From Solirubrobacterales bacterium (GTDB lineage Bacteria > Actinomycetota > Thermoleophilia > Solirubrobacterales > Solirubrobacteraceae), in contig JAFAZB010000327.1 of the NCBI GenBank assembly GCA_019240015.1, forward strand, positions 1-33,017: a stretch of DNA of 33,017 nucleotides, read 5' to 3'. Shown here piece after piece: positions 23,429-30,479 of the stretch. The translations under genes were made by a program, and so were the position numbers. The notes below the pieces were generated by a model, which saw only the letters and a program-made list of their open reading frames with translations, had not been told where the DNA came from and did no database searches. Each line of letters starts with the position of its first letter. The stretch's first letter is position 1.

Positions 23429-24061
23429 TCACGCCTTGATTAGCGGGCCGGCCTTCGCGAGCACCTGGGCCTTGGTCAGCGGCTTGTCGAATCCGCGGTC
23501 CGGGGTGACCGGTTGCCCCGTGAGCAGCCCGATCGCTGCGGCGTGGCGCGCCTCGACCTGCACGATCGAGCCGGCTGCCGCCAGGTACGCGGGGTTTGAG
23601 AGCGCCGGCCCGGCGCCGTTATACGCCCCCACGCCGGTGTTCTCCAGCACGTATGCGAGCTTCAGGAAGCTCGCTTGGTCGGTGACGGGGAACACGAACG
23701 TCGGCTGCTTGACAGGGGTACCGCCGGCGCCCTGGATCGCCTTGATCAGCGCGTCCACGTGCTGCTGCTCGTGGCCGGCGATCAGGGCCGCCAACGATTT
23801 CGCCTCGCCACCGAGGTTGACCATCTTGGCCTTGTGCTCGTAGAAGTCGGTCTCCAGGTATTCGAGCGTCAGCGCGAAGTTGAGGATCTCGAGATCGCCG
23901 CCGCCGGACGCGGCGAGCGCACTGCCCACGTACGGCCCGACGGCCGTGGCGCCGTAGAGAGCGCCAGCGGTCATCGCGCCACGCAGGATGAAGCTCGCGC
24001 GGGAGATGCCGTGGACCTCGATTGCGGCCAGCTCGGGGCTGACGATGTTCGAATCAGTCAT
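23429..24061 (-). CDS. exported ferritin-like domain protein (Ferritin_2 / PF13668 type)
   Basis: The 210-residue protein has an N-terminal export-like segment ('SRASFILRGAMTAGALYGATA'), with only one Arg at the twin-arginine position. A four-helix bundle follows with the conserved pattern 'DLEILNFALTLEYLETDFY', 'GHEQQHVDAL', 'ASFLKLAYVLENTGVGAY' and 'VQVEARHAAAIGL'. The Glu and His residues are placed to make a di-metal site as in ferritin-like bundles. Homologues are linked to desiccation and stress; enzymatic activity is unproven. The AGAGGAA ribosome site is visible. It lies 40 bases downstream of the second ferritin-like gene and probably forms an operon with it and, further on, the sigma gene. 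Confidence 0.88.
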   Translation of the reverse strand: MTDSNIVSPELAAIEVHGISRASFILRGAMTAGALYGATAVGPYVGSALAASGGGDLEILNFALTLEYLETDFYEHKAKMVNLGGEAKSLAALIAGHEQQHVDALIKAIQGAGGTPVKQPTFVFPVTDQASFLKLAYVLENTGVGAYNGAGPALSNPAYLAAAGSIVQVEARHAAAIGLLTGQPVTPDRGFDKPLTKAQVLAKAGPLIKA

Positions 24062-24101
24062 TTGAGTTGTTCCTCTCTTGGAAGGTCGCGTGACGAGCGC
24101 T

Positions 24102-24806
24102 TTATGCGATGAATGGCTTGACCGCCGCGAGCACCGAGGGCATGTCCATCGGCTTGGCGAACGCGCCGTCCGGCGTCGGGGACAGCTTCAACACGGTGTT
24201 CAGCGTCGCCGCGTGACGCGCCTCGACCGTGTGGATCGACAACGCGGCGGCGAGGATCTCCTTGCTCTTGATGTTTCCCGCCTGCCCGAGGTACGCGGCC
24301 GCGCCGAGGTTCTCGACCGTCGCCGCGAGCTTCGCCACCGAGCTCGCGCTCGTCAGCGGGAACTTGCCCGTCGGTTTCACGGCCGGCGCGCCGAGGCTCG
24401 ACGCGACCGTCATCAGCGCGGCGACGTGCTGGTGCTCCTCGGAGCCAAACGCCTTCAGCGTCGACAGCGTCGGACCGCTGAACAGGTGGCTGGCGATCAC
24501 GTTGTCGTAGAACTGCGCCTCCAGGTACTCCAGCGTCAGCGCGTAGTTCACGATCGCCAGGTCACCCGAGCCGCTCGGCGTGGTGCTTGCGGGCGTGGAA
24601 GCGGAGCCCGTCGAGGAGGAGCTCGATGAGCTCTTCGCGCTGCCACACGCCGCGATGAACGCCGCCAAGCCAGCAGCCGCCGCCCCGGGGCCCATCGTCT
24701 TGCCCGCGATCTTCAGGAATCTCTTACGCTCGAGGTCATCGCGCGCAAGCTGCTGAACCACACCACTCTCAGGCCGGCCAGCTTCGGTCGTTGGCTGCTT
24801 ACTCAT
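24102..24806 (-). CDS. lipoprotein-like ferritin-like domain protein
   Basis: The 234-residue protein has a signal region 'LERKRFLKIAGKTMGPGAAAAGLAAFIAACGSA'. It contains an RKRFLK variant of the twin-arginine motif and a lipobox ending at Cys, so it is probably Tat-exported and lipidated. A Ser-rich linker precedes the helical bundle: 'DLAIVNYALTLEYLEAQFYD', 'GSEEHQHVAALM', 'SVAKLAATVENLGAAAYLG', 'HTVEARHAATL'. The layout parallels that of the next gene, so the two are paralogues. The AAGGAG ribosome site is 6 bases before ATG 24806. Confidence 0.88.
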   Translation of the reverse strand: MSKQPTTEAGRPESGVVQQLARDDLERKRFLKIAGKTMGPGAAAAGLAAFIAACGSAKSSSSSSSTGSASTPASTTPSGSGDLAIVNYALTLEYLEAQFYDNVIASHLFSGPTLSTLKAFGSEEHQHVAALMTVASSLGAPAVKPTGKFPLTSASSVAKLAATVENLGAAAYLGQAGNIKSKEILAAALSIHTVEARHAATLNTVLKLSPTPDGAFAKPMDMPSVLAAVKPFIA

Positions 24807-25032
24807 CGCGTCTCCTTGGTCTAGCCGCAGGTTCGTACCCCCCCCGGGTCAGAAGCACTACGAGACCGAGCGGCAAGCGGATCACCGAGGTCTCCGAGAC
24901 GCTTGCGGGCAGTGATCCGATCCGCCGATGGTGCCCCTGCGGCGAACACCTGCGGATAACCCGGATTGATCCGCATCGATCGTCCGCTCGTATTGGGTCG
25001 GTCACGACCGAAACAATCGACGGAGGTACTTA
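24807..25032. promoter_or_regulatory. divergent promoter region between ferritin-like genes, with repeated CGGATCAC-type sites
   Basis: The 226-base spacer separates two divergent exported ferritin-like genes. CGGATCAC at 24878-24885 and its inverse GTGATCCG at 24912-24919 form an 8-base dyad, and TGATCCGC recurs at 24968-24975. The same CGGATCAC sequence is found again at 25037-25044 inside the start of the right gene. They could be binding sites for a shared regulator. No clear ECF -35/-10 pair was recognised. Confidence 0.35.
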
Positions 25033-25776
25033 GTGTCGGATCACATCAATGACGTGTACGCGTCGATCGACCGCGGCTTCGCAGCGCAGTCCGCGTCGAC
25101 GCGACGCAAATTCGTCGCCGGCGCCGCCGGCGCACTCGGCGGACTCGGCCTGTTGTCGCTTCCCGCTGCGGCGATGGCGGCCAACGATGCGCAAACGATT
25201 CTCAACGTCGCGGCGACCGCCGAGGTGCTGGCCACGATCGTCAACACCGAAGGCGCCAAGAAGGTGAGCTTCTCCAGCTCGGTGACCAAGCGCAACGTGC
25301 TCGATGCCGCCTATCAGGAGCTCGACCACTACAACGTGCTCACCAATGCGCTCGGCGCAACGGCGGTCACGAAGGAGATCTGGATCCCCGACGCGCTGTT
25401 TGCCAACGAGCGCAACCTGCTCTCAGCGCTCGTGTTCGGCGACGGTGTGTTCGTCAACGCCTATCAGATCGGAGTGACCGCGTTCGGCAACGCCGGCAAG
25501 GGACAGTTCGCGCGCTACGCCGCCGAGATCATGGGCGTCGAGTCAGTGCACCGGGCGCTCGCGCTCCAGTCCCTCGGCAAGCCCGGCAACGATCAGGCAT
25601 TCGCCTCGGGATCGACGCCGTACTTCACCGACATCACCAAGGCCGTCTCCCTGCTCGAGGGAGCCGGCTTCGGATTCGGGACCAAGGGCAAGACGCCCGG
25701 CGGGTTCTACGCGTTCGACCAGGTCAAGAAGCACACCCAGCACCGTTCCGAGGTGCACCAGCTCTCGCCGCACTGA
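25033..25776 (+). CDS. Tat-exported ferritin-like protein
   Basis: The 247-residue protein starts at GTG 25033, with GGAGG 7 bases upstream. A classical twin-arginine signal, 'STRRKFVAGAAGALGGLGLLSLPAAAMAA', is followed by an all-helical domain of the ferritin-like type ('TILNVAATAEVLATIVN', 'AAYQELDHYNVL', 'MGVESVHRALALQSLG'). Metal ligands are fewer than in the two paralogues upstream, so the site may be altered. It ends with a His-rich tail. It is divergent from the other two and ended by a strong hairpin. Confidence 0.85.
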   Translation: MSDHINDVYASIDRGFAAQSASTRRKFVAGAAGALGGLGLLSLPAAAMAANDAQTILNVAATAEVLATIVNTEGAKKVSFSSSVTKRNVLDAAYQELDHYNVLTNALGATAVTKEIWIPDALFANERNLLSALVFGDGVFVNAYQIGVTAFGNAGKGQFARYAAEIMGVESVHRALALQSLGKPGNDQAFASGSTPYFTDITKAVSLLEGAGFGFGTKGKTPGGFYAFDQVKKHTQHRSEVHQLSPH

Positions 25777-25807
25777 GCACGCCGGCGAGCCGCCGACCCC
25801 ACGATCG

Positions 25808-25848
25808 GCTCCCTCTGGCCAGATCCGGCCGGGCTGGCTGGAGGGAGC
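25808..25848. terminator. strong 15-base-pair hairpin after the third ferritin-like gene
   Basis: GCTCCCTCTGGCCAG and CTGGCTGGAGGGAGC pair along 15 positions (two G-U) around an 11-base loop that itself contains CCGGCCGG. It lies between the convergent stop codons at 25776 and 25896 and is the strongest hairpin I saw outside the mobile region. There is no T tract. A shared bidirectional terminator is likely. Confidence 0.6.
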
Positions 25849-25895
25849 TCGTGGGGCAACCAGCACCAAGGGGCCGGACGCAGCGGCCGATTGCG

Positions 25896-26360
25896 CTACG
25901 ACAGCTCTGCCGCCAGGGCGGACCAGTTAGGAGGTCCCGCGGCGAAGCCGAGCAGCGACCACTGGCTCGTCAGGTAGGACGGATTGTCAAACGGCGAGGA
26001 GCCCCAGGTGAACGGCAGCCAATCGACCTGCGCGTGGCGCTGGGTCTGGGTGGAGTCAAACGAAGACCCACTCGCGTGCAGGAACACGAGCACGCATCCC
26101 TGACCGCCGGGTGGGCTCCAGGTCGTCGCCGCCCACTTGAACAAAACGTGGTGGGCGGCGTAGTAGACGACTCGAAACGCACTCAGGTGTCCACCGCCGC
26201 CTGTGTACCCGCACACCTGCGTGCGCTTGGCGTCGTGGACGATCGCGGCGACCTCGCCCTTGGAGGCACGGCGCTTTGGATACGCCGATGCCACGCTCGG
26301 CAGCGCGATCGTCATTAACAGCGCTCCAACCAGCACCGCCGTCCATCTCAGGCGAAGCAT
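25896..26360 (-). CDS. small secreted hypothetical protein
   Basis: The start is ATG 26360 (154 residues), opening a signal peptide ('MLRLRWTAVLVGALLMTIALPSVASA'). The mature part 'EVAAIVHDAKRTQVCGYTGG', 'FRVVYYAAHHVLFKWAATTW', 'CVLVFLHASG' has two Cys and a repeated aromatic pattern. No family is recognised. The rest of the longer track ORF (to 26663) is antisense to the MmcQ gene and not real. It is divergent from that gene by 19 bases. Confidence 0.65.
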   Translation of the reverse strand: MLRLRWTAVLVGALLMTIALPSVASAYPKRRASKGEVAAIVHDAKRTQVCGYTGGGGHLSAFRVVYYAAHHVLFKWAATTWSPPGGQGCVLVFLHASGSSFDSTQTQRHAQVDWLPFTWGSSPFDNPSYLTSQWSLLGFAAGPPNWSALAAELS

Positions 26361-26379
26361 CGACGGCAGACTAGTCAAC

Positions 26380-26745
26380 ATGAGTCCCGCCGAGCTCCGT
26401 GAGCACTGCCTGTCGTTTCGAGGCGCGCAGGAAACGTTTCCGTTCGGCGCGGAAACCTCGGTGTTCAAGGTCGCCGGAAAGATGTTTGCCCTGTCTCGGC
26501 TTGGCGCGGACTCGCTCCGGATCAGCCTCAAGTGTGAGCCACGGCTCGCCGAAGCGCTCCGCGGGGCGCACCCGGCGGTGCTACCCGGATACCACCTGAA
26601 CAAGCGACACTGGAACACCGTGATCCTTGACGACTCGCTCGCCGATCGGGTGATCAAGGACATGATCGAGGACTCATACGATCTCGTCGTGAGCGCGCTG
26701 CCGCGGGCGCGGCGGGATGCGTTGGGCTGGGGGCCCGACGCGTGA
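26380..26745 (+). CDS. MmcQ/YjbR-family DNA-binding-fold protein
   Basis: The start is ATG 26380 (121 residues). The sequence 'ELREHCLSFRGAQETFPFGAETSVFKVAGKMFAL' followed by 'ISLKCEPRLAEALRGAHPAVLPGYHLNKRHWNTVIL' and 'DMIEDSYDLVVSALPR' is the characteristic order of the MmcQ/YjbR family. The fold resembles the C-terminal DNA-binding domain of mobile-element regulators, but its biological role is not established. Length is normal. Confidence 0.92.
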   Translation: MSPAELREHCLSFRGAQETFPFGAETSVFKVAGKMFALSRLGADSLRISLKCEPRLAEALRGAHPAVLPGYHLNKRHWNTVILDDSLADRVIKDMIEDSYDLVVSALPRARRDALGWGPDA

Positions 26746-26763
26746 CTCGGCCCGCGGGCGCGC

Positions 26764-27303
26764 CTACTCGGCCCGGTCTTCCCCTGGCAGCAGCACGCTG
26801 GCCAGGATTCGCCGTCGCCGGCCTGGCCTCGCGGGGTTGGCTAGCCGAGGCTGGATCACGCGCAGCAGGTCGCGGGCCAGCTCGGCAAGCTCGCCGTCGG
26901 TCAGCCACAAACCCGCGACGCGGTAGCTGACGCCGTCGCGCAGCACGTCGATCTGCTGCCGGGCGAGGTAGCGGTCGAAGTCGCCCAGCAGGCCGGCGAC
27001 GAACGCCATGAACGCCTGGCGGTGATCCTCGCGGCTCATCCGCTCGAGCTCGTCGATGTTGAGAGTGGCGGCGACGACCCGCAGGACGTAGGTGCGCTCG
27101 ACGGCCCCCCTCACACGCCGCTCGCTCGCGACGCTCAATACGCCGGCCTCGGCAAGCCTTGCGATGTGCCGGTACAGACTGGCCGGCGGCACGTCCGGGA
27201 GCTCGGAGCGGAGCTCGGCGGTCGTCAGTGCTCGGTCCCCGAGAAACGCCTGGATGATCCGGAGCCGAACGGGGTGCAGGAGCAGATCAGCACTGGTCAT
27301 CAC
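26764..27303 (-). CDS. winged helix-turn-helix transcriptional regulator (ArsR/PadR-like, helical C-terminus)
   Basis: The 179-residue regulator has an N-terminal winged HTH: 'HPVRLRIIQAFLGDRALTTAELRSELPDVPPASLYRHIARLAEAGVLSVASERRVRGAVERTYVL'. A helical C-terminal domain at about 75-165 probably binds ligand or mediates dimerisation. The start is ATG 27303 or the next ATG 27300. It is divergent from the small Cys/His membrane-associated gene with a 73-base AT-rich spacer, so it probably controls both. No ligand can be inferred. Confidence 0.88.
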   Translation of the reverse strand: MMTSADLLLHPVRLRIIQAFLGDRALTTAELRSELPDVPPASLYRHIARLAEAGVLSVASERRVRGAVERTYVLRVVAATLNIDELERMSREDHRQAFMAFVAGLLGDFDRYLARQQIDVLRDGVSYRVAGLWLTDGELAELARDLLRVIQPRLANPARPGRRRRILASVLLPGEDRAE

Positions 27304-27376
27304 ACATTCACCGCCTCGTTATCGATTCTGATATCGTTCTCGCTACAGGTAATGATTACTAACACGGGAGGTCAAG
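27304..27376. promoter_or_regulatory. AT-rich divergent promoter/operator
   Basis: This spacer is clearly richer in A and T than the surrounding sequence. GTAATGATTAC at 27349-27359 is a perfect dyad with one central base, and TATCG occurs twice nearby. It sits between the winged-helix regulator and its divergent neighbour, the usual place for an autoregulatory operator. Confidence 0.4.
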
Positions 27377-27730
27377 GTGCTCAGTCTGCTCACTTCGGGC
27401 CGCCGGCGCCGCGGCACCAGGACGCGCGGCAGCTCCCGCGCTCGACGCGCAGCGGTCGTCCTGGCCGCGATCCTCGCGGAAGTAGCCAGCACCTGGTGGC
27501 GTGCCGGGCGGCTGGGTGGCAACGTCGTGGTCCGCTGCCGGCAGAGCCACGTGTTCACGACGATCTGGATCCCGGCGGTGTCGCTGAAGTCCATCCGCCT
27601 CGGACCGTGGCGGGTCCAGCGCTGCCCGGTGGGACGTCACTGGTCGCTCGTCACGCCGCTCAAGGATTCCGAGCTAACCGACGAGCAGCGGCGAAGCGCG
27701 GCAGCGCACCGGGACGTCCGCGTTCCCTGA
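27377..27730 (+). CDS. small conserved protein with membrane segment and Cys/His-rich domain
   Basis: The 117-residue protein starts at GTG 27377, with GGGAGG about 6 bases upstream. A basic N-terminus precedes a weak hydrophobic segment ('AAVVLAAILAEVASTWWRAG'). The conserved-looking part 'CRQSHVFTTIWIPAVSLKSIRLGPWRVQRCPVGRHWSLVTPL' has two Cys and two His spaced like a metal site. I recall similar small actinobacterial proteins next to winged-helix regulators, without a known function. It is probably regulated by the divergent gene. Confidence 0.6.
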   Translation: MLSLLTSGRRRRGTRTRGSSRARRAAVVLAAILAEVASTWWRAGRLGGNVVVRCRQSHVFTTIWIPAVSLKSIRLGPWRVQRCPVGRHWSLVTPLKDSELTDEQRRSAAAHRDVRVP

Positions 27731-27742
27731 GTCGCGCCCCGG

Positions 27743-28774
27743 CTAGACCCTCGCGCCGCAATCGGTGAGGTCGTAGCCGCCCAGCTGGCCGACGCGTTCG
27801 GTGAAGGCGCGGCTCGCGAGCAGGTCGCCTAGCGCCTCGATGCCTGGGTGCGCGCGCCACCGTCGGGCGAGCCAGATCTGCACCGTGTGGTACTCGAGCG
27901 CTAGGAAGCGAAGCCCGAAAGCGGCGGCGGCCGCTTCGGTGGTCACCGCAGCGCAGTTCAGCGTCGCAGCGATCCGTGCCGCCTCGATGTGACCGGTGGC
28001 CCGCGGACCGCGCGGCGGCGAGTCACGCCCGAGCTCCGCTGCCGCACGCTCGAGCGCCTGCTGGCTGGCAGCCGCTCGATCGCGCTGGACGATCCTGATC
28101 CCCCCGTGGAGCACTGCTTCGACCGATCGGTGCCTCCGCCCCGTCGCGACCGCCAGTCCCACCCGCCAGCGCGCCAGTTGCAATCGCGCCACCGAGACCG
28201 GCGCCGCGGGCAGCCCCTCCTTCGGCCCGTGCACGAGGGCGGCGTGCACGCGGCCGCCGGCGAGCGATTGCAGCGCGGTACCGGTGGCGGTCGAGATCGC
28301 GAGCAGGCTCCGCGGACCGAGGCCTTGCAGCATCGCCTCCGCAACGCCGAGCGCCGGGTCGCAGCCAGCCAGCACCAGCCCCGCCGGCAAGGCGCCCGGG
28401 AACAGTCGCACGGCGCCGCGCTCGAGGATCGCGTCCGGCTTCGCCCAGCCTGCGCCGGCGACGCCGTGGTCGGCGAGCTCAGTCGCCACCAGCTGATCGC
28501 CAACCCGCCCCACGCGGAGCAGGCTTCGCTCGCGCAAGGGCTCGCCCAGAGCTGGCTCGATGTCCCGGCGGCCGCTGGGGAACAGCTGCTCGACGGTGGT
28601 GGCGAGCGCGCCCGCGAGTCGCAGGGCGGCATCGACGGCGGGGGTGTTCTGTCCGAGCTCGACGGCCGCCACCAGCTGGCGGCTCACGCCGGCACGAGCG
28701 GCCAGCTCCGCTTGGGTGAGGCCGCATTCCATGCGGCGTGCTCGCAACGCTGAGGCGCCGGCGATCGCAGCCAT
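27743..28774 (-). CDS. XRE helix-turn-helix regulator fused to a PBP-like (PF12727-type) domain, probable molybdate regulator
   Basis: The start is ATG 28774 (343 residues); the longer track ORF is antisense to modA. Residues about 8-65 form an XRE HTH ('LRARRMECGLTQAELAARAGVSRQLVAAVELGQNTPAVDAALRLA'). The remainder matches PBP-like domains associated with molybdopterin and molybdate genes: 'LAGCDPALGVAEAML', 'GRVHAALVHGP', 'ARWRVGLAVATG', 'GGIRIVQRDRAAASQQAL' and 'TGHIEAARIAATLNCAAVTTEAAAAAFGLRFLALEYHTVQIW'. It is divergent from modABC by 44 bases with a palindrome between. It is likely to sense molybdate or molybdenum cofactor and control the transporter. Confidence 0.85.
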   Translation of the reverse strand: MAAIAGASALRARRMECGLTQAELAARAGVSRQLVAAVELGQNTPAVDAALRLAGALATTVEQLFPSGRRDIEPALGEPLRERSLLRVGRVGDQLVATELADHGVAGAGWAKPDAILERGAVRLFPGALPAGLVLAGCDPALGVAEAMLQGLGPRSLLAISTATGTALQSLAGGRVHAALVHGPKEGLPAAPVSVARLQLARWRVGLAVATGRRHRSVEAVLHGGIRIVQRDRAAASQQALERAAAELGRDSPPRGPRATGHIEAARIAATLNCAAVTTEAAAAAFGLRFLALEYHTVQIWLARRWRAHPGIEALGDLLASRAFTERVGQLGGYDLTDCGARV

Positions 28775-28787
28775 GATCAGGGTAGGA

Positions 28788-28803
28788 TGCCAGGATTCTG
28801 GCA
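28788..28803. promoter_or_regulatory. palindromic operator candidate between the XRE-PBP regulator and modA
   Basis: TGCCAG-GATT-CTGGCA is a perfect dyad with a 4-base spacer, located 14 bases upstream of the regulator start and 15 bases before the modA start. Its symmetry and position fit an operator for the dimeric regulator next to it. It could repress both divergent genes. Confidence 0.55.
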
Positions 28804-28818
28804 GACGATGAGGAGGGG

Positions 28819-29646
28819 ATGACGGCGGTGAGCACGGTTTCTGGCTGGCGCGGGCTTGGTTCGTTGGTGGCGATCGGCGCTTGCGCGCTCGCCGCTGGGT
28901 GTGGCAGCAGCAGTAGCAGCAGCTCCGCGAGCTCGAGCGCCTCGGGGACGAGCTCGACCCCGGCCGCGACGAGCACCGCGGGCGCGGCTGCCGGCCGGCT
29001 AACGGTGCTGGCCGCGGCGTCGCTAACCAAGGTCTTCCCGCAGATCGACCCGAGCCCGAAGTACACCTTTGGGGGCTCTGGTGCACTCGAGACCGACATC
29101 GAGCAAGGCGCGCCGGCGGACGTATTCGCCGCGGCGAGTCCCAAGCAGCCCGCTCAGCTGTACGCGAAGGGGCTGGTCGAGAAGCCGGTCGAGTTCGCCA
29201 CCAACACACTTGTGCTGATCGTTCCCAAGGACAACCCGGCGCACATCACCTCGGTCGCCGACGTCACCAAACCCGGTGTCAAGCTAGTGATCTGCAACGC
29301 CACGGTGCCATGCGGTGACTATGCCCGGACCGTGTTCAAGAACCTGGGAATCACCTCACAAGCGATGAAGAACGTGGTCAGCCAGACGACCGATGTGACC
29401 CAGACCGTGGCCGAGGTCGCGCTCGGGCAAGCCGATGCCGGCTTCGTCTACATCACCGACGCCAAAGCGGCGAACGGCAAGGTGGCGGTGGTTCAGCTAC
29501 CGCCCAAGGCCAAGCCTGGTGCCGAGGACTTCATCGCGGTCGTCAAGTCGGGCAAGGATCAGGCTGCGGCAACCGCGTTCGTCACGACCGTGCTGTCTGC
29601 CGTCGGGCAATCGAAGCTCGCTGCCGCGGGGTTCGGAAAGCCGTGA
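28819..29646 (+). CDS. modA: molybdate ABC transporter substrate-binding lipoprotein ModA
   Basis: The 275-residue protein has a signal with lipobox 'GACALAAGCGS', a long Ser-rich linker, then the periplasmic binding fold: 'LTVLAAASLTKVFPQI', 'YTFGGSGALETDIEQGAPADVFAAAS', 'LVLIVPKDNP', 'VKLVICNATVPCGDYARTVF', 'TVAEVALGQADAGFVYITDA'. The ASL and GxSGxL loops are those that hold molybdate or tungstate in ModA. The start may be ATG 28819 (ribosome site AGGAGG only 2 bases away) or GTG 28828, which has better spacing. It overlaps modB by 4 bases. Confidence 0.93.
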   Translation: MTAVSTVSGWRGLGSLVAIGACALAAGCGSSSSSSSASSSASGTSSTPAATSTAGAAAGRLTVLAAASLTKVFPQIDPSPKYTFGGSGALETDIEQGAPADVFAAASPKQPAQLYAKGLVEKPVEFATNTLVLIVPKDNPAHITSVADVTKPGVKLVICNATVPCGDYARTVFKNLGITSQAMKNVVSQTTDVTQTVAEVALGQADAGFVYITDAKAANGKVAVVQLPPKAKPGAEDFIAVVKSGKDQAAATAFVTTVLSAVGQSKLAAAGFGKP

Positions 29647-30479
29647 GACGCGCAGGGATGGCGGTCGGCGCGACGCTTGTCGTCGCGCTCGTCCTCGCGT
29701 TCCTGCTTTTGCCGATCGTCGCGCTGATCGCCTATCAACCGATACACGAGCTGGTCAACGGGTTTGGGACCCGGGTCGCGACCGACGCGGTCCTGGTCTC
29801 GCTGAAGACCAACGCGATCGCGTTCGCGATCATGCTCGCGCTCGGAACGCCGTTCGCGTACATCCTGGCCCGAGCGCGCTTTCGCGGTCGGAGCCTGGTC
29901 ATCACGGCCGTCGAAGTGCCGCTCGTGATGCCACCCGCGGTGGCGGGGCTGGGGCTGCTGGTGGCGTTCGGGCGTCTTGGCCTGCTGGGCCACACGCTGA
30001 AAGTGCTGGGGATCGACCTCGCATTCACGCAGGCGGCGGTGGTGCTCGCGATCCTGTTCGTCGCGAGCCCCTTCTACCTCCGCGGGGCGATCGCGTCGTT
30101 CGGCGCGCTCGACCCGACGCTGATCGACGTGGCGGGGACGCTCGGCGCTGGACCGTTGCGACGGATGCTGCGAGTCGCGGTGCCGGTCGCGGCCGGCGGG
30201 CTTGGGGCCGCCGCCGCGGTGGCGTTCGCACGTGGAATCGGAGAGTTCGGCGCGACGATCCTGTTCGCCGGCAGCTTCCAGGGGACCACCCAGACGCTGC
30301 CGTTGGCGGTCTACTCGCTGTTCGACGCCAACCTCGACCAGGCCATCTCGATCGGGGTGCTGTTGATAATCGTCAGCGCTGCGATCCTGCTCGCAGCCAA
30401 GTTGCTCGCCCGAAGATGGAGCTCCTCGCAATCGACATCACCCTCCCGCGGCGATCGTTCGATCTTCGCGTCAAGCTGA
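29643..30479 (+). CDS. modB: molybdate ABC transporter permease ModB
   Basis: The 278-residue permease starts at GTG 29643 inside the modA stop codon. It has five to six helices and the ModB/CysT EAA-loop wording: 'IDVAGTLGAGPLRRMLRVAVPVAAGGLGAAAAVAFARGIGEFGATILFAGSFQGTTQTLPLAVYS'. 'VEVPLVMPPAVAGLGLL' is also typical. Its last 21 codons overlap modC, and the C-terminal tail there is non-conserved. Confidence 0.93.
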   Translation: MRRAGMAVGATLVVALVLAFLLLPIVALIAYQPIHELVNGFGTRVATDAVLVSLKTNAIAFAIMLALGTPFAYILARARFRGRSLVITAVEVPLVMPPAVAGLGLLVAFGRLGLLGHTLKVLGIDLAFTQAAVVLAILFVASPFYLRGAIASFGALDPTLIDVAGTLGAGPLRRMLRVAVPVAAGGLGAAAAVAFARGIGEFGATILFAGSFQGTTQTLPLAVYSLFDANLDQAISIGVLLIIVSAAILLAAKLLARRWSSSQSTSPSRGDRSIFASS

